From JAISFI01 sp031553775 (GTDB lineage: Bacteria; Bacteroidota; Bacteroidia; Bacteroidales; Azobacteroidaceae), in contig JAVBLA010000045.1 of the NCBI GenBank assembly GCA_031553775.1, forward strand, positions 1 through 19,550: a stretch of DNA of 19,550 nt, given 5' to 3'. How positions within the stretch are numbered: the first letter of the stretch is position 1; each line of letters opens with the position of its first letter. Below are positions 1-7,666 of this stretch, in pieces. The position numbers were made by a program, and so were the translations under genes. Below the pieces are notes generated by a model. It was not told the DNA's origin. It saw only the letters and a list, made by a program, of their open reading frames with translations, and searched no databases.

Positions 1-1
1 G

Positions 2-997
2 GTAACAATGAAGAAGCAGAACAACAGTATGCTCTTGTTGGAGAAAACACATTACTACCCATTCGGGATGCCGGTTACCGAATCGACGGTTTCTCTTTAT
101 AGCATTTTGGGGGACAACACTCCTGATCGTTTCAAGTACAATAATAAGGAGTTCGACAAAATGCACGGGATCAACCTGTATGATCATGGAGCGAGGTTTT
201 ATGATGGGATGATATGGCCAACAGCCGATCCGTTGTGTGAGAAGTATTATGATACGAGTCCGTATGCATTCTGCGGAAATAACCCTTTAAGATATGTTGA
301 TCCGACGGGAGAGGGATTTGGCGATTTTATAAGGGGAATTGGAGATGCTTATGTAAACCTGTACGATGGATTGGTACAAACAGTTGCCAATCCGGTTGAA
401 ACGGTAAAGTCAATAGCAGAAAATCCAAAGGAAGCGGTAAAAGGTATTTTGGTATCTTCCGTGCCGATTTTAACGATGGCAAATATAGCAACTACAGCTG
501 TCAATGAAGTTCAAAGCGGAGGTGATGGTTCTGCTACGGGTAAGGCAGTGGGAGAAATGTTTATAGATGCGCAGGTAGCTGGAGCAACGGCATCTGCCGG
601 AATGGGAGGGAAGTTGTTGAAATCGGCCCTGAAACCGGCAGCGGCGGTAACGGTGGTGGAGGAAACTGTGGTGACAGCAGAAGCTGCCACTAAGACGGGA
701 CAAACAATTGTTGGAGAAGGAATGAAACGTGTTAGCATGGAAGCTGCAAAACGTCCAGGTTCAGTAACTTTAAATAATATGCCAAAATTTACCGGGACTG
801 CTGACCAAGTAACAAGCCAAATGATGACCTATAATCGTCAATGGATATTACAACAAATGCGAAGTGGCAGACCCATTATAGATATTGGACTTGACCCAAT
901 GAGAACTAATCCCAGCATTTTTTATCAAATGGAGCAGAATATGATGAAGAATTATTTACAACTTCATCCGAATGCATTTCAAATTATAGTGCCATGA
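2..997 (+). CDS. Rhs repeat-associated core protein, C-terminal part with variable toxin tip (partial at left edge)
   Basis: The reading frame is open to the window edge, so the gene is truncated at its 5' side; the first ATG at position 8 is probably internal. Counting from that ATG, residues 16-101 match the end of an Rhs core: HYYPFGMPV, then YNNKEFDKMHGINLYDHGARFYDG, TADPLCEKYY, SPYAFCGNNP and the closing RYVDPTG (DPTG at 98-101). The stretch between RFYD and DPL is a few residues shorter than usual. Downstream of DPTG, residues 102-329 form the variable tip: an Ala/Gly/Val-rich linker, then a C-terminal block (about 252-329) containing GRPIIDIGLDP and NPSIFYQMEQNM. I do not recognise its activity. 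In this family the core forms a shell that encloses a toxin delivered to rival cells. The stop overlaps the next start (ATGA), as expected for a toxin and immunity pair. Confidence 0.85.
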   Translation, partial: VTMKKQNNSMLLLEKTHYYPFGMPVTESTVSLYSILGDNTPDRFKYNNKEFDKMHGINLYDHGARFYDGMIWPTADPLCEKYYDTSPYAFCGNNPLRYVDPTGEGFGDFIRGIGDAYVNLYDGLVQTVANPVETVKSIAENPKEAVKGILVSSVPILTMANIATTAVNEVQSGGDGSATGKAVGEMFIDAQVAGATASAGMGGKLLKSALKPAAAVTVVEETVVTAEAATKTGQTIVGEGMKRVSMEAAKRPGSVTLNNMPKFTGTADQVTSQMMTYNRQWILQQMRSGRPIIDIGLDPMRTNPSIFYQMEQNMMKNYLQLHPNAFQIIVP

Positions 998-1419
998 TAG
1001 AGGGAAAAGAATATATAAAGGTCGTGAAACAGTTCTATTCCTTTCTTGAAACGGAATTTGACTTTAAGAAAGTAAATGAAACTATTAATGGTAATGCTTT
1101 CTATGATATAGAGTTCAAGAATAAAGAAAAAGTAGTTTCTATTTCATATGAAAACATAGAAGACCATTTAGAAGTTATTGTTTTTATGTTACAAGATGGG
1201 AAAATGCCAGATTATGATGACAAAACAAAAACGCTGCACTTAAAACTACTCAATAAATTTATAATGCCACAAGTAAATAAAGATGACATCAAATTGAATG
1301 CTGAATATTTTGCCAAATACAATGCAAAAAGTGGAATAGAGCAAAACTTATTGAAAGGAGCAAAAGAGCTTCGATTATGCTTAAAACATTTTAATTGTAT
1401 CATTAGTAAGGGAAAATAG
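994..1419 (+). CDS. Putative immunity protein for the Rhs tip
   Basis: A 141-residue protein whose ATG overlaps the stop codon of the Rhs gene by four bases (ATGA), which implies translational coupling. It has no signal peptide or membrane segment, so it should be cytoplasmic, which fits neutralising a toxin that acts in the cytoplasm. The sequence is acidic/lysine-rich with alternating strands and helices; I see no catalytic motif and do not recognise the family. The immunity role is inferred only from its position directly after a polymorphic-toxin tip, its small size and the overlap. The DNA is AT-rich compared with the genes after 2871, typical of cassettes exchanged horizontally. Confidence 0.65.
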   Translation: MIEGKEYIKVVKQFYSFLETEFDFKKVNETINGNAFYDIEFKNKEKVVSISYENIEDHLEVIVFMLQDGKMPDYDDKTKTLHLKLLNKFIMPQVNKDDIKLNAEYFAKYNAKSGIEQNLLKGAKELRLCLKHFNCIISKGK

Positions 1420-1420
1420 T

Positions 1421-1819
1421 TTGTCGGTTCTCACCCACCCGCCCCCTAAGGTAGGGTCTGCTTGCATTGAAACGCAAGCAACCCCTGCCACAGAACTGGG
1501 GCTGCAAAAGAGTCCATTCTGGTTGGATATTGGGCATGAGCTAGCACATCAACAAGATATACAAAAGAATGGTATCGCACAAGCAAGTATACCATGGTTA
1601 ATACAACCTGATGGAAAAGTATTGCTATCAACAGAGAAATATGCTACCCATATGGAAAATAAAATGAGAGCAGATGCTAATTTGCCTCTCAGAACGCATT
1701 ATTCCAGTCAAGGATTGAGAGGTTGGGAACCTTCAAGAATTTTGAATAATGGTGTTAGTGTGTTTTATAATAAAAATTACAGGATAGATGTTATTCTAAA
1801 TCGAATAAAAGGAAGATAA
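1421..1819 (+). CDS. Orphan zincin metallopeptidase toxin tip (displaced Rhs C-terminus)
   Basis: The frame can only start at a TTG one base after the previous stop; the first in-frame ATG comes after the active site. From that TTG, residues 36-45 read DIGHELAHQQ, a HExxH zinc motif (H39, E40, H43). Residues 71-94 contain EKYATHMENKMRAD followed by LPLRTHY. This arrangement resembles NleD/M91-type effector peptidases, where an ENxxR segment followed by LPLR trails the zinc helix and a nearby Glu (E72 or E79 here) could be the third ligand. No Rhs core precedes it, so it looks like a tip separated from its delivery protein, a known outcome of tip exchange in Rhs loci. Whether it is translated is uncertain; it may be a silent cassette or a pseudogene. 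Zincin fold: fairly sure. Orphan-tip status: inferred from context. Confidence 0.6.
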   Translation: MSVLTHPPPKVGSACIETQATPATELGLQKSPFWLDIGHELAHQQDIQKNGIAQASIPWLIQPDGKVLLSTEKYATHMENKMRADANLPLRTHYSSQGLRGWEPSRILNNGVSVFYNKNYRIDVILNRIKGR

Positions 1820-1933
1820 TAATGAGTTGCTACAGACAATCATAAATATAGAATGCGTTCGATTCAATAATTTTCTTAGCAAAATAGAAATGATATAATT
1901 GTTATGTAAGTTTATAATACAAATAATACAAAT

Positions 1934-2599
1934 ATGCCATCAAAATTTTTTCTTTTCATCTTGATGTTTTTTTTATTGTATGAGATCAAGGCCCAAAATA
2001 AGAAAACTGAGTCTGTGAAAAGCAATACAGATTCTGTGAATATAAGCCTCCCAGAAATCATGGTGCCACAAAAAAAATATAAAGTTAAAGTTATCCAACT
2101 AAACAAATATAAAGGATATATTTTTCCAAAAGAATATGCAGATACTTATTTCTGCAAAGAAAATCTAAAAGGATTCGATCTGGATTCTCTTGTAATACAG
2201 GAGGTAGAAACTGAATTATTATCTAATTACATAGAAGTAAATAGAACGTTTATGGAATTGCGGTTTAAAGAAATGTATGAATTGAAAAGAAACAATTCAG
2301 ATGCTAATAATTGGGACAAGTTGAAAAAGGAAGAAAAAAAATATTTTAAAGAATTTCGTAAAAATAGAGATAAATGGATGGAACATATTACTTCTCGGGA
2401 TAGGCAATATTTGGGATATATCAATAAAAAAGGAGAAAAAATAGTACTGATAAATTTAATTGAACTGGGGGATGATCCATGCTGTTTAAGAAAAAATCTC
2501 GATAAAAAAATCATATTGATGACAAATAATTCTTGTTGTGAGAGTAATATTATGCATTACAATTTTTCTCAAAAGAAATTATCCGTAAACGAGGAGTAG
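1934..2599 (+). CDS. Secreted lysine-rich protein, possible immunity partner of the zincin tip
   Basis: 221 residues starting with a clear signal peptide (MPSKFFLFILMFFLLYEIKA, cleavage around residue 20-21), so the mature protein is periplasmic or surface-exposed. Residues about 95-150 are rich in Lys, Glu and Asn and probably helical or coiled. A later segment reads YLGYINKKGEKIVLINLIEL, followed by a Cys-containing stretch (DDPCC, SCCES). The protein ends in FSQKKLSVNEE, which looks like a natural C-terminus. It lies 114 bp after the zincin tip in the same orientation, with no other gene between. A periplasmic immunity protein would fit a toxin that acts there, but this rests on position alone. 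It could instead be an unrelated secreted protein. Strongly AT-rich DNA. Confidence 0.6.
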   Translation: MPSKFFLFILMFFLLYEIKAQNKKTESVKSNTDSVNISLPEIMVPQKKYKVKVIQLNKYKGYIFPKEYADTYFCKENLKGFDLDSLVIQEVETELLSNYIEVNRTFMELRFKEMYELKRNNSDANNWDKLKKEEKKYFKEFRKNRDKWMEHITSRDRQYLGYINKKGEKIVLINLIELGDDPCCLRKNLDKKIILMTNNSCCESNIMHYNFSQKKLSVNEE

Positions 2600-2631
2600 A
2601 TTTTTCCTTTCATATCAAAAATACATATAAA

Positions 2632-2748
2632 GACACTATATCATTTGATTTAGGCTTTGAAACACCAGCTTATTTCAATACTGCTTTCAAGAAAAAAACA
2701 GGCATAACACCTAATAAATACCGGGAGAAGACCAGAGCCGAAATCTAA
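2632..2748 (+). pseudogene. Remnant of an AraC-family regulator (last ~38 codons)
   Basis: Frame 2632-2748 reads DTISFDLGFETPAYFNTAFK and continues KKTGITPNKYREKTRAEI, then stop. This is the second helix-turn-helix and C-terminal end of an AraC/XylS protein (canonical pattern DLGF...YF...FKK..G.TP..YR). The frame has stops further upstream within the preceding gene and there is no cupin or first HTH half, so only the 3' end survives. It abuts the secreted protein at 1934-2599, which suggests the Rhs cassette array inserted into, or recombined next to, an older AraC gene. Confidence 0.65.
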
Positions 2749-2838
2749 AAACCGAAGATACAGAACCCTTAACCCCAATATCACAAACACGAAACCTCAA
2801 ATTAACAAACCCTTAATCAAATCAAAACAGAATCCCAT

Positions 2839-2846
2839 TTCCTTTG
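2839..2846 (+). promoter_or_regulatory. Candidate -7 element for the TonB receptor gene
   Basis: TTCCTTTG matches the Bacteroidota -7 consensus TAnnTTTG at all but one position and lies 24 bp before the ATG at 2871. I see no convincing -33 TTTG at the usual spacing, so support is weak. Confidence 0.3.
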
Positions 2847-2870
2847 CACCTGAAATTATGAAGGATTCGT

Positions 2871-5687
2871 ATGATTAAAAAAATCAGTATTGCAAGTTTA
2901 TTCTTTTTGATAATAACAACCCTGAGTGCACAAACCGGAACCATAGAAGGGATTGTTACGGATAAAAAAACAGGAGAGTCTATTGTAGGAGCAACTGTAT
3001 TATTGGAGTCTCTGAAAAAAGGTGCCAGCACCGATTTAGATGGAAAGTTCAGGTTGGAAGGAATCCCTTCCGGAAAGTATATCCTCAAAGCCAGTTATAT
3101 CTCTTATGAAACCGAAGAATTGACGGATGTCGTTTCATCTCCAGGAAAAACTGTTTCCCTTAATATCGGGATGAAAGAATCTTCTACTGTTTTGAAAGAG
3201 GTGACGGTGAGTGCTATCCGCAAGATGGATTCCGAACTGTATATGTTAAGCGCCCAGAAATCTTCTTTATCCGTATCCAACGGCGTTTCTTCACAGCAAA
3301 TCACCCGGACGCAGGACCGGGATGCGGCAGAAGTCATTAAAAGGATTCCAGGTATATCGATTATCGACGATAAATTTATCGTATCACGTGGTTTGGCGCA
3401 ACGGTATAATAATGTATGGATCAATAACAGTGCTGTTCCCGGATCAGAAGCCGATTCCCGCGCTTTTTCGTTCGACATTATCCCCAGTTCCCAGATAGAG
3501 AATATCACCATTGTCAAATCTCCCTCTCCGGAACTTCCTGCCGATTTCTCCGGAGGATTCGTCAAAATACAGACTAAAAACATGCCCTCCGAAAACCTGT
3601 TCCAATTGAGTTACGGAATGAATATCAACACAGAAACGCAATTTCACGACTATAAGTACAACCGGGGAAGTTCTATGGACTTCCTCGGATTTGACAACGG
3701 TCACCGGAGTTTGAAGTCAGCCGTTCCTTACCGCTTAGATAATAATAATGCGACGCAGGTAGACAAGGCTACACGCGAGGGTTTTAACAACGACTGGACG
3801 GTCCACACCAAACAACCGATTCCTGATCAGCGGTTTTCGATGACCGTTAACCGGAAATATGATTTTGAAGAAGGTCGGAAACTGGGACTGATCGGAGCAA
3901 TCAATTACAGCTATACCACCCGTACTTATGTCGATATGGAGAATTCCCGCTATGGCGTGTACGATTCCCGCAATGACAAACCGGTTTACCTGTACAAATA
4001 TACCGATAATGTTTATCTGAACGATGCTAAACTCGGTGCCCTGTTGAATGTTACCTTCATTTCCGATGGAAACAACCGGTTCGAACTCCGGAATATCTTC
4101 AACCAGTTGGGACGGAATAAATACACTGAAAGGGAAGGATACCAGTATATCAGCGGCTTATACAATCAGGATAAACAGGAATATCTTTACAGTAGCCGTT
4201 TGGCGTATTGCGGACAGTTGGCCGGAAGTCATACTTTCTCTGAAGTCAATAAAATGAACTGGACGTTAGGGTTCTCTTATTCCAACAAAAACCAACCCGA
4301 CCGGAGAATTATAGAACGGGAAGAGAACGGTTTTGCCGACGATCCTCATTTCGGGCAAATGCATGTGGATCAGAACGAAATCTTCCGGGATTTTATCCAA
4401 TTGGATGAATATATCTATTCTCTGGCATTGAATTACGACCGGAATATAAACGTGAGCGACCAGTTCAAACCCTTGTTGAAAACCGGAATTTATGGAGAAT
4501 ACCGTACCCGGAAGTATAATACCAGGGCCTTTTACTATCGTTGGAAAGACGGCGCTTTCTCCGGTGATTTTCCTTACCGGAATGTAGTGGATTCTATTCT
4601 GATTTCACAGAATTACGGTTCGGATAAATTGTATGTCTATGAAGATACCGATAACCGGAACAGCTACAAGGGTGCCGATCAGCTGGGAGCTGCATTCCTG
4701 GCCCTGAACCTGCCATTGGGTAAGTTCAACGTGTATGCCGGTGCCCGTTTCGAATATAACCGGATGACATTGACTAATTATACTACTATCAAAGATACGA
4801 AGACCAAAGAAACGACTTACGACGAACCGGATATTTTTCCTTCACTAAATGCCACCTATAACTTCAATCAGAAGCATTTGCTTCGCCTGGCCTATGGGGC
4901 TTCCGTGAACCGGCAGGAATTCCGGGAAGTATCTTCATCCGTATATTACGATTTCGATTTATTCAGCGCCATTATGGGGAATCCGGATCTGAAACCGGCC
5001 AAAATACAAAATTTCGATATCCGGTATGAGTTTTATCCCACACCTGCGGAAATTGTATCGGTGGCTTTATTCTACAAGCATTTTAAGAATCCGATAGAAT
5101 GGACCTATTTAGATGCCGGAGGAAGCTATACCTATACCTTCGAAAATGCAGAGAAAGCCAATAATTTCGGAGTAGAGCTGGATATCAGGAAAAGCCTTGA
5201 TTTTATCGGAATGGATAACTTTTCCTTCCTGTTCAACGGATCGCTGATAGACAGTAAAGTGATGTTCGGAGGTGATAGCCAGGAGCACGACCGGCCGATG
5301 CAGGGACAGTCTCCCTATATCGTGAATACGGGACTTTTCTATCAGAACGACCGGATTCAAACGAATATTTCCTTGTTGTACAACATCATTGGCAAGCGTA
5401 TTGTCGGTATCGGAAAAGTAGATACGAGCGAAGGCGGAAGCATCAATAACGATGTGCCTGATATGTACGAAATGCCACGGAATGTACTGGATCTTTCTAT
5501 TGGTAAAAAATTTGGTAAAATGTTTGAATTGACGGTATCTGTCCGTGATATACTGGCTCAGAAAGTTGTTTTTAAGCAATTTCCTAAATTTTACGACAGC
5601 AATGGAGATTTGCAGACCCGGGAGCAAACAACGAAAGAGTATAAGCCTGGGCAGAATGTGGCTCTGGGTTTGAAGGTAAACTTTTAA
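2871..5687 (+). CDS. TonB-dependent outer membrane receptor with carboxypeptidase-regulatory-like domain
   Basis: 938 residues. Signal peptide 1-20 (ending LSA|Q). Residues about 24-105 form the Ig-like carboxypeptidase D regulatory domain (GIVTDKKTGESIVGATVLL, then STDLDGKFRLEGIPSGKY). The plug follows at about 120-238, with AAEVIKRIPGISI, VSRGLAQRYNNVWINNSAVP and ADFSGGFVKIQTKN. The rest is a 22-strand-type barrel ending in Phe (VALGLKVNF), the usual outer-membrane insertion signal. It lacks the SusC-type RIRG segment and STN domain, and no SusD follows; instead a beta-helix lipoprotein gene lies 144 bp downstream. Together they presumably capture and import a ligand using TonB energy. The ligand cannot be read from sequence. 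Several Asp/Tyr-rich extracellular loops are visible, and codon use is more GC-rich than in region 1. Confidence 0.9.
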   Translation: MIKKISIASLFFLIITTLSAQTGTIEGIVTDKKTGESIVGATVLLESLKKGASTDLDGKFRLEGIPSGKYILKASYISYETEELTDVVSSPGKTVSLNIGMKESSTVLKEVTVSAIRKMDSELYMLSAQKSSLSVSNGVSSQQITRTQDRDAAEVIKRIPGISIIDDKFIVSRGLAQRYNNVWINNSAVPGSEADSRAFSFDIIPSSQIENITIVKSPSPELPADFSGGFVKIQTKNMPSENLFQLSYGMNINTETQFHDYKYNRGSSMDFLGFDNGHRSLKSAVPYRLDNNNATQVDKATREGFNNDWTVHTKQPIPDQRFSMTVNRKYDFEEGRKLGLIGAINYSYTTRTYVDMENSRYGVYDSRNDKPVYLYKYTDNVYLNDAKLGALLNVTFISDGNNRFELRNIFNQLGRNKYTEREGYQYISGLYNQDKQEYLYSSRLAYCGQLAGSHTFSEVNKMNWTLGFSYSNKNQPDRRIIEREENGFADDPHFGQMHVDQNEIFRDFIQLDEYIYSLALNYDRNINVSDQFKPLLKTGIYGEYRTRKYNTRAFYYRWKDGAFSGDFPYRNVVDSILISQNYGSDKLYVYEDTDNRNSYKGADQLGAAFLALNLPLGKFNVYAGARFEYNRMTLTNYTTIKDTKTKETTYDEPDIFPSLNATYNFNQKHLLRLAYGASVNRQEFREVSSSVYYDFDLFSAIMGNPDLKPAKIQNFDIRYEFYPTPAEIVSVALFYKHFKNPIEWTYLDAGGSYTYTFENAEKANNFGVELDIRKSLDFIGMDNFSFLFNGSLIDSKVMFGGDSQEHDRPMQGQSPYIVNTGLFYQNDRIQTNISLLYNIIGKRIVGIGKVDTSEGGSINNDVPDMYEMPRNVLDLSIGKKFGKMFELTVSVRDILAQKVVFKQFPKFYDSNGDLQTREQTTKEYKPGQNVALGLKVNF

Positions 5688-5800
5688 GAATTGAAAATTG
5701 AAAATTGAGAATCGACAACAAACCGAATGCCATCAAGCTTGCTTGCATGGCTGAGGTGCGAAGGAGATCAAGACCGCGAAGCGGGATTAATTGAAAATTA
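5688..5800. repeat. Intergenic AT-repeat element with internal hairpin
   Basis: Starting directly after the TonB stop codon there is a degenerate period-7 array of TTGAAAA units (5691-5718). The same motif (TTAATTGAAAATTA) returns at 5787-5800. Between them lie an AAGCTTGCTT segment and a short perfect hairpin, CCGC-GAA-GCGG, at 5774-5784. The composition is unlike either neighbouring gene. It resembles dispersed intergenic repeats seen in Bacteroidales; identity as a mobile miniature element is an inference. Confidence 0.4.
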
Positions 5801-5831
5801 GAATGCGAATTATTATTTATTGGTTTTTTTA

Positions 5832-7337
5832 ATGAAAAAAGAAATGAGAACATTCAGATTATTTGGTTTGGTTATGTTGGCTGTTTGGGCCATGATTAGT
5901 GTTAGTTGTGGTGACGATAAGAATGATGATCCGGTTGCAGGTGACAGTGACATTATTTTTAATGGCAATGAAATTGGCGATGGGACCCAGGAATTTTATA
6001 TTAATGGCGACTACACTCTGGAGAAAAAAACGTATGTAATGAAAGGTTGGGTTTATGTTACCGCAGGTTCTTCGTTGACTATTCCTGCAGGAACTGTTAT
6101 CCGGGGAGATAAAGATACCAAAGCTGCTTTGATTGTAATGGCCGGAGGTAAACTTTATGCCGAAGGTACAGCCTCACAACCGATTATATTTACTTCCAAC
6201 CAGGCTAAAGGAAGCCGTAAACCGGGTGACTGGGGTGGGTTGATCGTTTGTGGAAAAGCAAAAAATAACAATACGATCATGCCGATAGAAGGAGGACCTA
6301 ACAGTCCGCACGGTGGAAGCAACGACGACGATAATTCCGGAATCCTTCGTTATATCCGCGTTGAATTCGCCGGTTTCCCTTTTGCGACCGATCAGGAAAT
6401 CAATGGTATTACTTTCGGTTCTGTAGGTCGTGGCACACAGGTAGACCATCTTCAGGTTTCTTATTCGAATGATGATTCTTACGAGTGGTTCGGAGGATGT
6501 GTAAACTGTAAATACTTAGTGGCTTACCACGGATGGGACGACGAATTCGATACCGACAACGGATTTTCCGGTAACCTGCAGTTTTTGTTGAGTGTCCGCC
6601 ACCCGAAAATTGCCGATACCTCGTTGTCCAATGGTTTCGAATCGGATAATAACAAAGACGGAACGACTGCCAGTCCCAATACTTCCTGTGTTTTCAGTAA
6701 TGTAACATTTATCGGTCCGTTAGGACAGGATGCTGTTTTTGCGAATAATACCGAATATATTAATGGCGGAAGTTATAATCCGAATAATGGTTCCAAGCTG
6801 GGAGTGTATCAGGCTGCCATGCAGATCCGCCGGAATTCCAAATTGAATTGCTTTAACTCTATAGCTGTAGGCTATCCGGTAGGTTTACTGTTGGATAATG
6901 AAAAAGGAAATACACAGGGAGCCGCAACCAATGGTGAATTAATATTGAACAACCTGTATTTCGCCGGAATGACCGTATTGGGCTCAGATAAAAATAAAAG
7001 TTGGAAAGATGCGTATTCTACCGATGGAGTGAATGAAGACACCAATAAGGAATCATTTTCGGCTACTTATTTCAAGGCCCAGACCGGAAATAAATATTAT
7101 GAAAACATTTCAGCTTTGATGTTGAAACAACCGAACAGCTTGCAGGCTAATCCTAACTACGGACCGATGTCCGGCAGCCCCCTGACAGGAAAAAGCTCCA
7201 ACGATCTGTTTGCCAATGCCAAACTTTCTTCCGGCTTTGATAAAGTAGATTATATCGGTGCTTTCAAAAGCGATTCGGATGCTGACAACTGGATGAAGGG
7301 ATGGACTAATTTTGATCCGCAGAATACAGATTATTAA
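5832..7337 (+). CDS. Surface lipoprotein with right-handed beta-helix fold, partner of the TonB receptor
   Basis: 501 residues from the ATG at 5832; a second ATG four codons later is also possible, and a TTG at 5820 is less likely. The N-terminus is a lipoprotein signal with the acceptor Cys at residue 26 (ISVSC). It is followed by GDDKNDD, an acidic stretch like the lipoprotein export signal that sends Bacteroidota lipoproteins to the cell surface. The body has beta-helix-like repeats (GWVYVTAGSSLTIPAGTVIRG, IVMAGGKLYAEGTASQPIIF) and the family-typical segments GDWGGLIVCGKA, GILRYIRVEFAG, SNDDSYEWFGG and a C-terminal VDYIGAFK...WMKGWTNFD. Such proteins are sometimes mislabelled 'multidrug transporter'; nothing here is a transporter. 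Its position after a TonB receptor suggests a surface ligand-capture role. A strong terminator follows. Confidence 0.8.
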   Translation: MKKEMRTFRLFGLVMLAVWAMISVSCGDDKNDDPVAGDSDIIFNGNEIGDGTQEFYINGDYTLEKKTYVMKGWVYVTAGSSLTIPAGTVIRGDKDTKAALIVMAGGKLYAEGTASQPIIFTSNQAKGSRKPGDWGGLIVCGKAKNNNTIMPIEGGPNSPHGGSNDDDNSGILRYIRVEFAGFPFATDQEINGITFGSVGRGTQVDHLQVSYSNDDSYEWFGGCVNCKYLVAYHGWDDEFDTDNGFSGNLQFLLSVRHPKIADTSLSNGFESDNNKDGTTASPNTSCVFSNVTFIGPLGQDAVFANNTEYINGGSYNPNNGSKLGVYQAAMQIRRNSKLNCFNSIAVGYPVGLLLDNEKGNTQGAATNGELILNNLYFAGMTVLGSDKNKSWKDAYSTDGVNEDTNKESFSATYFKAQTGNKYYENISALMLKQPNSLQANPNYGPMSGSPLTGKSSNDLFANAKLSSGFDKVDYIGAFKSDSDADNWMKGWTNFDPQNTDY

Positions 7338-7360
7338 TAGTTGAGTGCCTATGTTGTTTT

Positions 7361-7397
7361 TCAGCCCTGAGAGTATATTCTGTATTTTCAGGGCTGA
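7361..7397 (+). terminator. Rho-independent terminator of the TonB/beta-helix unit
   Basis: Perfect 10-bp stem, TCAGCCCTGA (7361-7370) with TCAGGGCTGA (7388-7397), followed by TTTATTT. It begins 24 bp after the stop codon at 7337. It closely resembles the terminator at 16420-16453. Confidence 0.85.
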
Positions 7398-7444
7398 TTT
7401 ATTTCTCTATTGCTAGTGTTATGTACAATAGAAAATGTAGTAAG

Positions 7445-7520
7445 CGTCAATTGCGAGAGATAGCGAAGCAATCTACGTAATCATTGAAGGATTGCTTCGT
7501 TGTTCCTCCTCGTAATAACG
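7445..7520. repeat. Imperfect palindromic repeat of the 'TCATTGCGAG...CGAAGCAATC' type
   Basis: Left arm 7445-7474 contains CGTCAATTGCGAG and CGAAGCAATC (7464-7473). The right arm, 7489-7520, carries the complement GATTGCTTCG (7490-7499) and CTCGTAATAACG. The inner 10 bp pair perfectly and the outer arms imperfectly. Dispersed palindromes of this type occur in many bacterial genomes. It occupies much of the 329-bp gap between the lipoprotein and recombinase genes; the remaining 146 bp before the recombinase hold no recognisable element. Confidence 0.55.
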
Positions 7521-7666
7521 AAAAATGGGAGTCATTTATGGCTTGACACAGTACTAGAGGGTATTTAGAGGTTGCAATTTGTTAAATATTATAAAAGTAT
7601 ATTGTAAGTTTTGATAATAGAAAATGAAACTGGCTAATTTTGCAAAAAAATAAAAGCACTATAATT

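Noticed and set aside
1427..1456. G-quadruplex on the minus strand near the orphan tip
   Set aside because: Only three separate G-runs are close together; a fourth is lacking at suitable spacing.
5584..5853. Minus-strand 89-codon reading frame over the receptor end and intergenic repeat
   Set aside because: It overlaps the receptor C-terminus and reads through the AT repeat; it looks like a by-product of the repeat rather than a gene.
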